Assembly (NCBI GenBank): GCA_947652605.1
Contig: OX393579.1
Coordinates: forward strand, 38,632,970-38,696,969
From: Elmis aenea
Taxonomy: Eukaryota; Arthropoda; Insecta; Coleoptera; Elmidae
Length of the DNA: 64,000 nt
Direction of reading: 5' to 3'
The stretch's first letter is position 1. Each line of letters begins with the position of its first letter. The notes beneath the pieces are model-generated. The model made no database searches. It was not told where the DNA came from and saw only the letters and a program-made list of their open reading frames with translations. This document shows positions 1 to 11,690 of this stretch, piece after piece. The translations under genes and the position numbers were made by a program.

Positions 1-194
1 ACAATATTTTATGTGGACCTATACAGGATGACAATAATCTACATGTTTCATATGAGTTATTATAAGAAGAGTTACATACTTACAAGGGAAGGTCACGATA
101 CGTTGTCGCTAGAATTTGATTCCGGCTGTCTTTATTACATCGGCATCAAAACTAAATGTTTTCTAGAGTTATACGTGCCACTGGCCATTAACTT

Positions 195-2371
195 ATTTAT
201 TTATTTATTTATTTATTTATTAAATTACACCCAACAGGGGTAAACCCCAATCATAGGGCGATATACAATAATATAATATACGTAATAATATATGTAACAT
301 TATAGGTACTATAAATGTGTGCATTAAGAAAAATCAATTAAATTTATCATACAAATCTATCCTCAGATATATACATAATACATAATATAACTATACTTTT
401 ATTAATCAGCCAAAACATAAAAAAAATATTACAAATAGATATATGTGCATTAATTAATACAAAAATAAATCATATTGAACTGGTGCACGTAAAATCAGTA
501 AAGCTTTGTTTTTGAAAGTTGAAACACTACAATTATAAAAAATATCAATGTCTGAAAAAATATTTGCCACCTTACACATTCTGTACAAAGGTGACACCTG
601 AAGCAAATTAGTACGAGGTTGGTTCAAATAAAATGTACTAGCCCAACGGCTGTTTGATCGAGGCACTAAAAAGGAAATTTTATTTAATAGATCTATAGTG
701 ACATAGACTTTGTGATTAACGATTCTGAAAATATACACGTGATCCAGCAAACACCGTCTTCGCTCAAGGGATATAAGCTGCAATTCACTCAACATAGTTT
801 TATAAGATGTTAAATATGGATAAAGACCAGTCTGTTTAAAAATTATATAACGTACGAACCGTTTTTGAACGGCTTCCATTTGTTTTATATAGATTTCATA
901 AAAAGGATTCCATATGACAGAAGCATATTCCAATTTGCTTCTCACAAAACAATTGTACAGAAAATAAAAAGAGCTAACATGTTTAAAGTGAATAGTGTTC
1001 CGCAATACGAACCCCTCTGTACTTTTACGTATATGTTCAGCAAAATTTAATTTTGGGTCAAACATAACTCCTAAATCGTTAATTTTCGTTTTCCTTCCCA
1101 TCAAAATGTCTTTCATTGTATACTGAAACATTATTGGACTATGCTTCCTGTGATATGATACCACCGAGCATTTAGCAATGTTAAAGTGCAACTTATTTTC
1201 CATGCTTCATTGATATATATTGTTAATGTCATTTTGTAGAGACTCACAATCACTGACTGATCTCACATTTAACCATAATTTTAGGTCATCTGCAAAACCT
1301 AAATTACTAGAGTATTTTATGGATAGTGGCAAGTCGTTAATAAAAAGTAAAAATAATAGTGGACCGAGATTAGAACCTTGGGGTACCCCTGAACTAACTT
1401 TATATTTGAAAGAATAGCAGCTATTATATACAACATACTGAACTCTGTTAAATAAGAACGAACAAGATCAAGTAATTTTAAAGACAATCCAAACGAATGA
1501 AGTTTATTTAACAAGATATCAAAATTTACTTTATCGAAGGCTTTTGCAAAATCAGTATATACCTACTACATCAACTTGTATATTTGCATCTAATGCTTCT
1601 GAAATATCTTGAGAAAAAACAGATAGGTTAGTAACTGTCGATCGCTGTGGCATAAATCCATGCTGATTTATTGAGATAAACGGTTTCACATGTTCAAATA
1701 TTTTTTTGTATAGCACTGATTCAAATATTTTTGAGATAGTTTGAACGAGCGCTATGGGTCTATAATTCGTAACATCTGAACGATCTCCACTTTTAAAAAT
1801 CGGACATACTTTAGTGATTTTCCATATTTCAGGATATGCAGACGTCAAAATAATTTTATTGAATATAAATTTTAATTGTAACAGTAACAATTCTTTGCAT
1901 GCCTTATAAATGTAAATTGGAATCTTGTCTTCTCCGACACTAGTTTTTGTTTTAATGTTTTTAATAGCATGAAGTATATCGATATCAGTAATATCAGTGA
2001 TTTGAAGATTATCAGGTTCTATATTATGATTATTGAAATTATGATGAATTGCATTAGTTTTAGTTTGACTATATACCGAATTAAAGTAAGTAGCAAAAGC
2101 ATCTACTATTGCTTGTGGAGAATTAAGTTCTGATCCTTCGTGTTTCATCTTATTCTGAAAGGTATTGCAATTTCGTTTAGATTTTATAAAGGACCAAAAA
2201 TTTTTGCTGTTAATTTTTAGGTTCAGTTCTGTATCGTGAATGAAGTTAGTGTATGAGGTTTCTATATTAGATTTAATTTCTCGCCTTAAATTACTAAACT
2301 TTTCGTAGAAGATAGTATATCCGTGTTTCTTATATAATTTGCGCCATTTGTGTTTTTCTTTTATTTTATTA
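195..2371 (-). mobile_element. 5'-truncated non-LTR retrotransposon (Jockey/CR1-like), minus strand
   Basis: The sequence between 195 and 2371 is bounded by a perfect 8-bp duplication ATTAACTT at 187-194 and 2372-2379, so this is an insertion into the foldback arm. The minus-strand 3' end lies at the left and carries an (ATAA)n-type tail, seen as TTATTTATTTATT on the + strand at about 193-222. The 5' end is truncated within the connector between endonuclease and reverse transcriptase, the usual outcome of incomplete target-primed reverse transcription. Coding content is described in the pseudogene entry. Confidence 0.88.
454..2371 (-). pseudogene. Decayed LINE reverse transcriptase, minus strand
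   Basis: Reading leftwards from 2371, the frame shows the RT N-terminal region (TKTSVGEDKIP, YRPIALVQTISKIFE, QHGFMPQRSTVTN), typical of Jockey/CR1-group LINEs. A frameshift near 1552-1565 interrupts the motif-A region, where a short extra run precedes YTDFAKAFDK in another frame. GVPQGSNLGPLLFLLFINDLP and the catalytic FADD (codons at 1285-1296) are still readable. A stop lies close to 1205. The C-terminal domain (454-1203) continues with a KLEYASVIWNP-type motif. The apparent extra N-terminus beyond 2371 is translation of the flanking foldback arm, not of the LINE. At least one frameshift and one stop make it inactive. Confidence 0.85.
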
Positions 2372-4281
2372 ATTAACTTCGGAAAAATAGGGGAAAAACT
2401 GAAAAATTGGTACAAAAAGGTCATTTTTGCGATCGCGTTGGCCATGAAACCGTCAGAGACAAAATCTAAATTCTTCTATTTACCAATAGGCGCATCCTTT
2501 GCAAGTAAAATAGTGCAAAGTTTTTGAAAAAATTTTGAACGGTTCCGGAGAAAAACGTCAAAAACGAAGCCCCTGTATAAGCGCTATGTATTGAGTAGTT
2601 GTCGCATATCTGTATTACTATATCCTATGCGACTTGCATAGGCGTTTAACATAGGGAAAACCGTTTTTACAAAGGCCTCGTTTTTTGCGTTTTTCTTCGG
2701 AACCGTTTAAGATTTTTTCAAAAACTTTGCACCATTTTACTTGCAAAGGATGCGCCTATTGGTAAATAGAAGAATTTCGATTTTGTCTTTGACGGTTTCA
2801 TGGCCAACGCGATCGCAAATATTACTTTTTTTAATCAGCTGTTCAGTTTTTCCCCTATTTTTCCGAAGTTAATGGCCAGTGGCACGTATAACTCTGGAAA
2901 ACATTTAGTTTTGATGCCCTTGATGTAATAAACACAGCCGGAATCAAATTCTAGCGACAACGTATCGTGACCTTCCCTTTTTAGTTAAATTAGCAAAGGT
3001 AGGCAGAATTTCAAGACAAATTTAATGCCATTTTGACATTTAACCTACACCTTCAACTTTTTGTATATTTAAAAAATAAATTAAAAATAAACTAATTTTT
3101 TAATGATAAATAATTCCATGTGTAAATTCCAAAATGTGGAATTATTTCTGTAGATATTTTTGCGTAGAATTAGAAGAAAATATCTAAAAAGTCATGGCAC
3201 ACGCGATTTTTGATTTACATGCTAAACTAAACTTTGGCAAGCATAGTTGGGTTCAATATTAAGCGTATGTTTGTCTGATTTCAAAAATTTATGGGTTGTC
3301 ATATAAATTTTTATTAGTTTATTTAAAATTTGCAGAAAAATTGGTTATTACGTTATTAGTGCATAGCAGGTATAAGGGAGCCTTGGATTTGAACAATAAT
3401 GTCACGTTTTCTTGCTTTATATCTATTAGACTATCATAAACAATTAAAATTACCAGTAAAAATATATTAATTGAACCATTACAAATACAATACTACGTGG
3501 CTATTATTAATAACCTACTTGAATAATAATATTGAGTATGTTATGGTGGTTTTCAAATCAATAACGCTGTGTGGCTTTTCTTTGTAAACCTTATCTTTAA
3601 TAGTTGCCTATTAAAAGAATCAAGAGGGACTAAGATCAGAGACCTGGGAGACAATGCAATGGGATCTTTGTTACGTATCCAGAAAATCTTTTTAACAAAT
3701 AGTTTGATACAATTTATGCATTATGAGGAAGTGCTGCATTAAACTAAAAGTATTTCAAATTATACCTACATGAAGTTCAACGGAAAATCATTTCTTCCAA
3801 TACAACAATAAATGACATTAAATCAGTGTTGTCTTCCAATTCCAAGGCACCCTTGTACTATATTGCAATAATTTTGTTTATTATTTGCAAATTCTGAAAA
3901 AGGTTATGAAAATATATATGATAACCCATAGATTGTTAAAACCAGAAGAAAATGTTTTTAATGAACCCAAAGCTAACTATGGTTGCCACTTAAAAAATCA
4001 AGTTCAGCTTATATCTCAAAAATCGAGTGTTATATTGCTTTTAAGATATATCTTCCAATTCTACCTAAACGGGAATCAATTCACATTTTGGTTTTACCAT
4101 GAAAAAATCGTCCGTTTACAGTTTTTTCCAAAACAAAAAAAGTTAAAGGTGTAGGTCAATTGTCAAAATGGCATTAAATTTGTCTTGAAATTCTGCCCAA
4201 CTTAGATAATTTAACCGACTATGCAACTCTTATAATAACAAAGTTACCCATGCAACACATGTATATTATTGTCACCCTGTA

Positions 4282-5740
4282 TTAACTTAATTTTGCGTTA
4301 TTTTGGTGTTAAAATCCTAGTACTTTTTACTTGTTAATATCTAGGGTATAATTGGAAAACTATGATGGTTTAAATTTCAACAGTATTTTCCAGCTTCGCT
4401 TTTGATTTCTTTAGTTCAAATATCAGACTGTAAAGTTACTAATTTCACGCATGCCTCCCTTTAATGAAGAATCTAAAATTTTTTATCGGATAAAAGCTTT
4501 TTCATTTAAAACCTATAAAACCAAACACATATTTTGATTTCCGGTCGCAACATCACATAAACTTCAACATATAGATCTTAGACACAAATTTCGGGAATAT
4601 CTTAAAATCATTCCTTGTTTTTATTTGTTTAAAGTTAGCTTAAGTTTAGAAATATTTACAAAAATAAACCTATATGCCTGGACTTCGAAAAATTAAACAA
4701 GTGCGTTAATAACATGTTCGATTCTTCTTTGTAGAGAAATTATTCAACTGAAGCTTTTAAATGCGATTAGATTTTTAAAATTTTGTAATCGTTGACTAAC
4801 AGAAGCTGGTCGAGGCGAGTTACGAGGGGAAAATCACCCCAACAGGTTCCATCGTAATAGATTAGGGAAACTACAACATTGTAATAAAGGTCGAACCCAT
4901 CGCTGATCGATTTTAACGCCAGAATCATTATTACATGACAAAGGGGCGGCCTCAGAAAATTTGGCGCCCTTGTCAGTGGCATATTATAGTGGACCAATAT
5001 CCTTGAGAAACTTTATTAATAAATAAAATAGAAGTCTAACGCAAAGCGAAGTGAACTGGACTTGGATAGCAAATGTTTTCATGTCAAGCAGACGCACAAT
5101 CTTTTTTATAAATCATGATTTATTTTGGAAGTAAAAATTAATATTTTTAAGTGTTGCTTGTCTCAGAATACAGTGAATTGTATACTTGTCACGTCACTCA
5201 CAACATAATGTGGTTAAACTTAACTGAAACTTAACAGTTTAAAAAATTGTGTTTAATTTTAAATGCTTTGTGTTTTCCACGACCATTTGATTTCACAGAG
5301 TCACAGAGTCACTTTTGGATTTTACGGTTATCTTAACGTATTACCAAAGTGTTTTAAATCACCGTTTAAGAACTTTCAGTGCAATCGTCTGAAGTAAAAA
5401 TCGAATAAAGCGAACATAAAAAAGTTATAGTTTAGTGTCGTGCTAAATTGTTACTTTGGCTTAATGCTTTAATTTCATCGATTTTTATAATACCTACTAA
5501 AAGAAATGCTGCAAGAAAAACAAAGTTTTTCCGAAAATTATTTTGTTCCTTTTGACGCATGTAATAAAATTTCGTAATGTCTCCAATAATTAAAGATTTT
5601 GAAACTTTGAGCTTAAAGTTTGGGACATGCATGTTTAATGACACAAAATAGAAGAAATATTTTTGAAAATAATTATTAATTACTTGATTCACAAATAACC
5701 CTACAGCCTACACCTCTTAGCTAGGTCTACCACACGACCC
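4282..5740. other. AT-rich non-coding DNA, nothing recognised
   Basis: No domain, RNA gene or clear terminal repeat was seen. Short open frames here (for example 4767-4997 and 5432-5692) lack recognisable motifs and look like chance. Confidence 0.5.
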
Positions 5741-6346
5741 TGTTTGAGGTCCATGTCCTGGGCCCCCCCACATTTGAAATGTAACTTTTTTTTAAATTTA
5801 GAAGTTTGTGCTAGCCTTGTGCTGGCGTGCTTTGTTAAAATTTTTGATTGTGCTGGTTTCGTTAGGCTACAAATTCAACTTTAATTTGGGGTGGCTGTGG
5901 ACATGATAGCCCCCCCACCACGTAATTTAAACTTTTTTAGACAGATGTGTTGTGCTAGCCTTGTGCTGGCGTGTGCTGTTAAAATTTTTGATTGTGCTGT
6001 TTCGTTACGCTACGATTTTGGTTTAAAATCTGAGGGGCTCTAGACATGATTAGATTTGCTTTTGTATACATTGAACCATTATTGTTATCTCTGAAAAGGG
6101 TGACTTTTAAAAAATTTATTGAATAATCTGTTTCTGTCTCACAGGTAAATTAAATTTTTGGATGGTAACTGTTGAATAAGTTTAAAATGTTCTTGACTTT
6201 GGATTTTGGAACGCCTAAAATTAAATCGTCTACATATTTCTTTAAAAAAGGGATGTTATCAGATATTTTTGGCTGATTTTGGCTTGATTTTAAATTTTAA
6301 CTAAGTATTAAAGAATGTTTTTTGACTATGTTTCAATGTACACTAT
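5741..6346 (-). mobile_element. Left arm of a 2.4-kb palindrome: inverted Penelope-like fragment
   Basis: Reverse complement of parts of 7098-8164. It begins at GAGGTCCATGTCCTGG and contains two of the CCAGCACAAGGCTAGCACAA-type repeat units. It then carries an inverted RT fragment, with the YVDD codons on the minus strand at 6226-6237. It continues to the very edge of the MITE at 6347. Relative to the right arm it lacks about 300 bp (matching roughly 7190-7490), with the join near 6272. Confidence 0.82.
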
Positions 6347-7097
6347 ACAGGATGATTGATTGAGACCGGTACTTAAAAATATATGAAGAATGAAAAAGGG
6401 TATGGATCTGAAATTTTGGTTATGACCATAATGGCATCTGGTCTGTTAATTGAAAATATTTTCAAGATGGCGACACTTCCGAAAATACCGGAAGTTGACG
6501 TCTACTTTCTTATTTCAAATACAATGGTATATTTTTTAATGCGTATTTGGATTTAAAACGTTATTTTAGAGGGACTTTTATTAGAATTCCCTATATCCAA
6601 GTGCAGTCATTATTAACATTTTTGGACTTTTTTGAAAATTCTTAGATTTTCATCGTGATGCTTAATATTATCTAACACCGCCATTTTTTAAGAAAAAACG
6701 CTTAAATTTAGACCAGGCCTAGAAGAAACCTTGGAGTACATCCTGGAATTCTTGCAATCTATGCATTACTTACAGGGTGTCCAAAACTTAATTTTCTTTT
6801 AATACAACGTCAGACCACTAAAACTCGTTTTTTTCAAATACAATGCCCATACTTTTTTTCATTTTCTAATGCAAAATTACATTCTGCATCAATCTGTGTT
6901 AGCGTTTCCTATACTTATCTGCAACAATTTTCGAGTTATTAAGTTATTAACTTCTGGCTTCCGGAAGTGTCGCCATCTTGAAAATATTTTCAATAAACAG
7001 ACAAGATGCCATTATGGTCATAACCAAAATTTCAGATACATACCCTTTTTCATTCTTCATATATTTTTAAGTACCGGTCTCAATCAATCACCCTGTA
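6347..7097. mobile_element. Foldback MITE at the centre of the palindrome
   Basis: Ends TACAGGATGATTGATTGAG and, inverted, CTCAATCAATCACCCTGTA. The arms share AGACCGGTACTTAAAAATAT, a GGCGACACTTCCGGAAG-like stretch and CATAATGGCATC. It belongs to the TACAGGGTG-ended class seen across the window. No protein is encoded; the open frame at 6869-7165 is the arm read through. Confidence 0.85.
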
Positions 7098-7361
7098 GGT
7101 ATAGTGTATATTGTAACATAGTCAAAGAACATGCTTTAATACTTGCAAGTATAGTTAAAATTTAAAATTGTACATCTGTGATGAAAAATCAGCAAAAAGT
7201 CCTTATAATAAGATTTAAAAAAACACGTGCTTGTACTTTACAGTATTATTTAATTGATGAGTAGGATATGTAGCTTTATTTTGATTTATGTCATTAATAA
7301 TTTTAATTGAAACTGTTATAAATTTTTTTAGATGCCATAGACACATTTAGAATACATAAAA

Positions 7362-7710
7362 TTGTTTTACATAGACGAAAATTATAAGACAAACATTGTT
7401 ACAACACAGCACTTTAAAATATTTCTTACAAATGCCCCCCCTATTATTGCAGAAATAATATTAGATGGTTTATTAAAAACAATAATACCAAAAATATCTG
7501 ATAACATCCCTTTTTTAAAGAAATATGTAGACGATTTAATTTTAGGCGTTCCAAAATCCAAAGTCAAGAACATTTTAAACCTATTCAACAGTTAGCATCC
7601 AAAAATTTAATTTACCTGTGAGACAGAAACAGATTATTCAATAAATTTTTTAGAAGTCACCCTTTTCAGAGATAACAATAATGGTTCAATGTATACAAAA
7701 GCAAATCTAA
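7362..7710 (+). pseudogene. Penelope-like reverse transcriptase fragment
   Basis: The readable peptide includes NAPPIIAEIILDGLL, FLKKYVDDLILGVPKSK and LNLFNS. Past a stop near 7593 it continues with INFLEVTLFRDNN. The YVDD catalytic motif is at 7524-7535. The order (PIIA..I.D..L, then KYVDD, then a short linker, then NFLDV-type) matches RTs of Penelope-like elements rather than LINEs, whose box is normally FADD or YADD. N-terminal RT motifs and any GIY-YIG endonuclease are absent, so this is a truncated dead copy. The inverted duplicate at 6180-6272 retains only the YVDD portion. Confidence 0.78.
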
Positions 7711-7756
7711 TCATGTCTAGAGCCCCTCAGATTTTAAACCAAAATCGTAGCGTAAC

Positions 7757-8160
7757 GAAACAGCACAATCAAAAATTTTAACAGCACACGCCAGCACAAG
7801 GCTAGCACAATACATCTGTCTAAAACAAATGTTTAAATTACTTGGTAGGGGGGCTATCATGTCTTCAGCCCCTCCAATTTAAAAACAAAATTGTCGTGTA
7901 ATGGAACCAGCACAATCAAAAATTTTAACAAAGCACGCCAGCACAAGGCTAGCACAACATATCTGTCTAAAAAAAATATTTTAATTACGTGGTGGGGGGG
8001 CTATCATGTCCACAGCCCCCCCAAATTAAAATCGAATTTGTAGCCTAACGGAACCAGCACAATCAAAAATTTTAACAAAGCACGCCAGCACAAGGCTAGC
8101 ACAACCTTCTACATTTAAAAAAAAGTTGCATTTCAAATGTGGGGGGGGCCAGGACATGGA
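7757..8160 (+). repeat. Three tandem ~149-bp units downstream of the Penelope-like RT
   Basis: Units start at about 7757, 7906 and 8055, each opening CAGCACAATCAAAAATTTTA, then GCACGCCAGCACAAGGCTAG. The first two end with a G-run, ATCATGTC and a C-run that could pair. Units 1 and 2 are near full length; unit 3 runs into the arm end. Two inverted units lie at about 5810-6020. Confidence 0.85.
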
Positions 8161-8164
8161 CCTC

Positions 8165-9077
8165 CCGGTTTGGTCGGGACAGTTCCGGTTTAGAGGTTAC
8201 GTCCCGGTCGGTTTCGCGTTTGTCCTGGTTTCTGAAAAAAATATTTCGCGCCGATTATTCTGTGAAATCTGCACGCGGGTAACAAAAAGCGCGAGGAGCT
8301 AAGAAAAACATGTTTCAGTAATTTTTTTGTGAAACGTCTTTGCGCGGGTGTTATAGGGTTGCCATTTGCACGCGTTACGGCAGACATACGCGTTTTCGTG
8401 GGAAAATATTAATGTGTTTGCTGTACGCATGCCATTAAAGATATTCATAGTAATATACGCTTTTTGTTTATAAACTTATTAGCTATTTGAACAAGCAACA
8501 ATAAAATAAATTTAAGGCACAAGCTTATGTTTTTACGTTTTTGTAAATATTTTGACTGAAATAGTGTCACTTTTTTAAATTCATATTAACATTATGTTTA
8601 TAGTTCCTTTACCTAAATTGAAATTATTAGTGAAAGCTTTTACCTTTATTACGAATAATTTTGTAGAAGGGGGGACATTCTGATAAAAAAAAATCATAAA
8701 AAATTCTGCCATAAATCTGTAATTTTTGAGGATGGTAAAGTACTCTAACTTTGCATTAAAACATGTTTGAACTTTTATAATTCAAAAAAATTAATTTCAA
8801 AATTTGTGTCTAGTACCATTCCATAGTATTTCATTGAGATAAAAAAAATTAACTGATTAAACAATTAAATTGAAATGAAATTTGGAACGTGTAAATTTTT
8901 TTTTATCATTTCATTTGGTTTTTAGTTTTAGTGTTTAGTTTTAATGATAATTGTTAGCTAACAATTAGTTTATTACTCAAGTAGTTTTTCATTCAAAAAT
9001 AATTTGAACGTGCCTCATCACAATTTCTTAAATTTCTATTAATTTGTTAGTTACTTTCTCGTTAGAATTGACAAAGC
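8165..9077. other. Unassigned AT-rich DNA
   Basis: The first 200 bases are somewhat GC-richer (repeated CCCGGT/CCGGTT words at 8165-8235), but no coding or terminal-repeat signal was recognised. The rest is AT-rich. Confidence 0.45.
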
Positions 9078-9440
9078 ATTATAATTATGCAACTTTGCCC
9101 AAATTCATAGCCCTTGAGATACGTTAACACGATGTTTTTATCTTCCACTATACAATAGTCCAGACAAAATATAAAACGAATTGTTCTGTAATTATATTAT
9201 ACTTTGGCTGTTGCAATGTAGAGGGCAGCAAAAATTCTTAATTTCTGGATTCCGGATTTGAGCGTTCCAGCGATGAACGATTCTCGTGTTGCATCGTTCC
9301 ATCGTTGCATGATTCCTGCGTTGAGTGATTCCAGATTTCAGCGTTGAACGATTCGAGATTTGAATGATTCTATCGGTGCCTTTTCCAGGCTTGAACATTC
9401 CATATCTGAATGTTCCAGATATTAATGGCTTACCGAAAAA
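9078..9440 (+). repeat. Dispersed repeat with a 16-bp phased internal array (copy 1)
   Basis: Matches 61440-61745 in the same orientation, from GCATTATAAYTAYGCAA through GAGGGCAGCAAAAATTC to AATGGCTTACC. From about 9245 it is made of degenerate units about 16 bp long, consensus like GATTCCAGCGTTGAAC, roughly eleven in a row. Not coding: the minus-strand open frame across it is the array read in frame. Confidence 0.8.
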
Positions 9441-10339
9441 TGTATGTGCCAAATATTTTACTATTGATCTGTCAGCGTCGTTTGAGCCACAAATGACTCA
9501 TAAACACTGCATGTGTTCTTATTGAAGTCCCAATATAGAATACAGCGGTAGATTCAAGAGTTCTGTGATTATTTACATGAAATTTAAATGAGGTGTGAGC
9601 CATATGTGGGCGTAGGACTTGGGCGGGTACAGAGTATGAGAAATTCGGATTATCGGACAGTCAACGTGTTTTAAGGTACCCTGTATATTTTTAAATGCTT
9701 TTTCGATTTCTTATGAATTTTACCTATTGCATTTTATTTGTATTGTGTAATATTAAGAATGTGACTATTTATACATACAGTATGTATGAATAATTGGCTA
9801 TTTATACATACAATAAACGAATAAACTTATTTCTAAGGCCTAACTTCTTATTTATATGTATATATTTTTTACATTAGGTTAAACGTTAGGTAAGAGTTTT
9901 TTTTCAAGAAAAACTATTTCTTAGTTTCATTGGTTTATCTCAGTTATTCAAAAAAAAAAGTATGTATAAAATTTATGCATAAATAGCCTCATCCTAATAT
10001 TAAATCACAAATTTTTTACACTTTTAGCAACTATCTTCCATTAAAACAGATTACAAATCCAAAATAGAGTTTTTAAAATAAATTGACTTAATAGTAATGT
10101 ATAACATTATTTTTGTAGTATAGTAGGTAGATCAATAAATAATGCATAGTTTGTATGTACGTGTATTGTTATAAAACATTATATTTGAGGCTATCTTTTG
10201 AGACTGCACTTCCTAAACACCTAAATCAGTTATGATTTTTGAACACAATTTGTATATCGACAAAACATCTTTTACTATAGATGCTGTTTTTATGATGTGT
10301 CGGATACACATCATATATCACTGATCTCTATACCTTAAT
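9441..10339. other. Unassigned DNA with one foldback-type end
   Basis: A solitary TACCCTGTATATTTTTA at about 9678-9695 resembles the right end of the TACAGGGTG elements, with no partner found. Small inverted words around TATACATACAGTATGTA lie at 9768-9790. No genes seen. Confidence 0.45.
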
Positions 10340-11690
10340 TCAGGGATTATTAATAACAGAATTAATACCCAGCAATCTTAGCGAAGTTGATAAATAAGAG
10401 ACTAAAGACACACGCTGAGAAAATACTAGGAGACTACCAAAATGGCTTTAGATCTGTCGATCCACCATAGATGCTATACACACTTTAGACCAAATACTCC
10501 AAAAAATGTGGGAACATAATAAAGAGATACACGTAGCTTTCATAGATTTTAAAACTGCCTTCGACTCGGTTAAAAGAAAAGAATCACTAAGAGAATTGGA
10601 ACTATTGGGAATACCGGGGAAACTAATAACACTGCTAGAAATGACCCTCAACAACACAACAGCAAAAGTGAGATTCCAAGGAATAACAACAGAACCCTTC
10701 AAAGTAAACAAAGGCGTAAAACAAGGGGACTCACTATCCCCCACCATATTTAATTTAATACTAGAAGGTGCACTACGAAAAGCGAAACTAGATAAAAAAA
10801 ACATCATGATCAACCAAATACAAATAATAGCGTATGCTGACGATATAGCAATTATAGGGAATAGAAGAGAAGACCTAATAAGAGCGATAGATCAACTAGA
10901 CAAAGAAGCAAAAAAACTGGGTCTGGAAATAAATGAAGAAAAAACAAAATATATGAAGATAGGAAAAGAAAATATGCACTTACAGAACGATCTACAAACA
11001 AAAGAATACACCTTCGAAGAAGTTAATACTTTCAACTACTTAGGCGTGACAGTGGGACAAGCTGGAAAGAACAGAGCGAAGGAGAGAATTCTGAAGGGAA
11101 ATCGAGCATACGGCAGAAACAAAACCATACTAAAGAGCAAAACAATAAGCAAAACAACAAAAATAAAAATTTACAAAACCCTGATAAGACCCGTCATAAC
11201 ATATGCCATGGAAACAGTAGCAATAAATAAGAAAGAGGAGGAAGAATTAAAAATAGTGGAGAGGAAAATAATGAGAGCAATACTAGATCCTAACGTAACA
11301 AGAGATGGAGAAGTAAGACTGAGAAGGAACAAAGAAATAGAGGAGGAACTCGGAGGAGAAAACATCACTCGACACATCAAAGTACAGCGACTACGATGGG
11401 CAGGACACATCATGCGAAGGAAACCAACCGCAATGCTCAGGAGGGTAACAGAATGGATTCCTATTTGGCCCAGAAACAAGGGTAGACCAAGGAAAAGATG
11501 GAGAGACGCCCTGGAGGAAGATGCAAAGGCACTGGGAATAAGGGAATGGAAATTTAAATGCAAAGACAGGAAAGAATGGAAGAAAATAACGGAGGCAGCC
11601 AGAACTAATGAGCTTGAAAATTAGAGGAGAGGACTGATCCACCTCATTAAATGGATCTACAACAACGCCTCGGCGTTAGCCATAATCCTT
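10340..11690 (+). mobile_element. 5'-truncated non-LTR retrotransposon with YADD-type RT
   Basis: Contains the C-terminal RT and tail of a LINE. A related copy lies inverted and more decayed at 49690-51010. Upstream, 10378-10500 still reads INKRLKTHAEKILGDYQNGF before small disruptions. Downstream of the stop there is about 70 bp of 3' sequence (GGATTATACGGCTCAATGA near 11690) and no obvious poly(A). The clade is uncertain; the GRPRKRW C-terminal tail occurs in RTE- and R1/I-like insect LINEs. Confidence 0.8.
10506..11624 (+). pseudogene. LINE reverse transcriptase, 372-aa open C-terminal part
   Basis: RNA-dependent DNA polymerase fragment of a non-LTR retrotransposon. Visible motifs: FIDFKTAFDSV at residues 12-22 (catalytic Asp), GVKQGDSLSP at 70-79, AYADDIAIIG around 109-118 with the two catalytic Asp, EKTKYMKIG near 145-153, RLRWAGHIMR at 295-304 and GRPRKRWRDALEEDA at 326-340. 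The ATG is only the first Met after a break. The homologous frame continues upstream to about 10378, interrupted by a stop near 10467 and a frame change. No endonuclease domain is present, so the copy is not autonomous. The long open frame suggests it is younger than the inverted copy at 49690. Confidence 0.88.

Larger units (their letters stand above)
84..2980. mobile_element. Second-level foldback element inside the outer MITE
   Basis: Starts AAGGGAAGGTCACGATACG and ends with the reverse complement CGTATCGTGACCTTCCC. The arms are long. The left arm is 84-194 plus 2380 to about 2575. The right arm is about 2655-2980. Shared arm landmarks include GCGATCGCGTTGGCCATG at about 2430 and its inverse at about 2800. 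The left arm is itself split by a LINE at 195-2371. Without the LINE the element would be roughly 720 bp and almost wholly palindromic, typical of a non-autonomous foldback DNA element. Confidence 0.8.
22..4281. mobile_element. Outer foldback MITE, interrupted by a nested insertion
   Basis: The left end begins TACAGGATGACAATAATC at 22. The right end is its inverted partner, GTCACCCTGTA, ending at 4281. The left arm (22-83) is broken by the element at 84-2980 and resumes at about 2984 with sequence matching the intact relative at 22518-23022 (motif TTAAATTAGCAAA, then CAGAATTTCAAGAC). The right arm at about 4025-4281 is the reverse complement of the left. The middle (about 3250-4020) is not accounted for by the palindrome and may hold further inserted DNA. 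No coding sequence of its own was found. Confidence 0.75.
7098..8164 (+). mobile_element. Right arm of the palindrome: Penelope-like element 3' part
   Basis: Carries a reverse transcriptase fragment (7362 to about 7710) followed by three tandem units of about 149 bp, and ends with GGACATGGACCTCCCGG at about 8164. Its reverse complement is found at 5741-6346. Penelope-like elements are known for mixed tandem and inverted copies around their coding region, so inverted duplication fits the class. Confidence 0.8.

Noticed and set aside
4767..5692. Minus-strand open frames between element clusters
   Set aside because: Short, no motif, and no codon bias distinguishable from AT-rich background.
7745..8165. 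Tandem ~149-bp units as a CRISPR array
   Set aside because: Three long units with no short repeat/variable spacer pattern, linked to a Penelope-like element in insect DNA.
10448..11642. Minus-strand open frames opposite the LINE reverse transcriptase
   Set aside because: Shadow frames of a well-supported plus-strand RT with all motifs.
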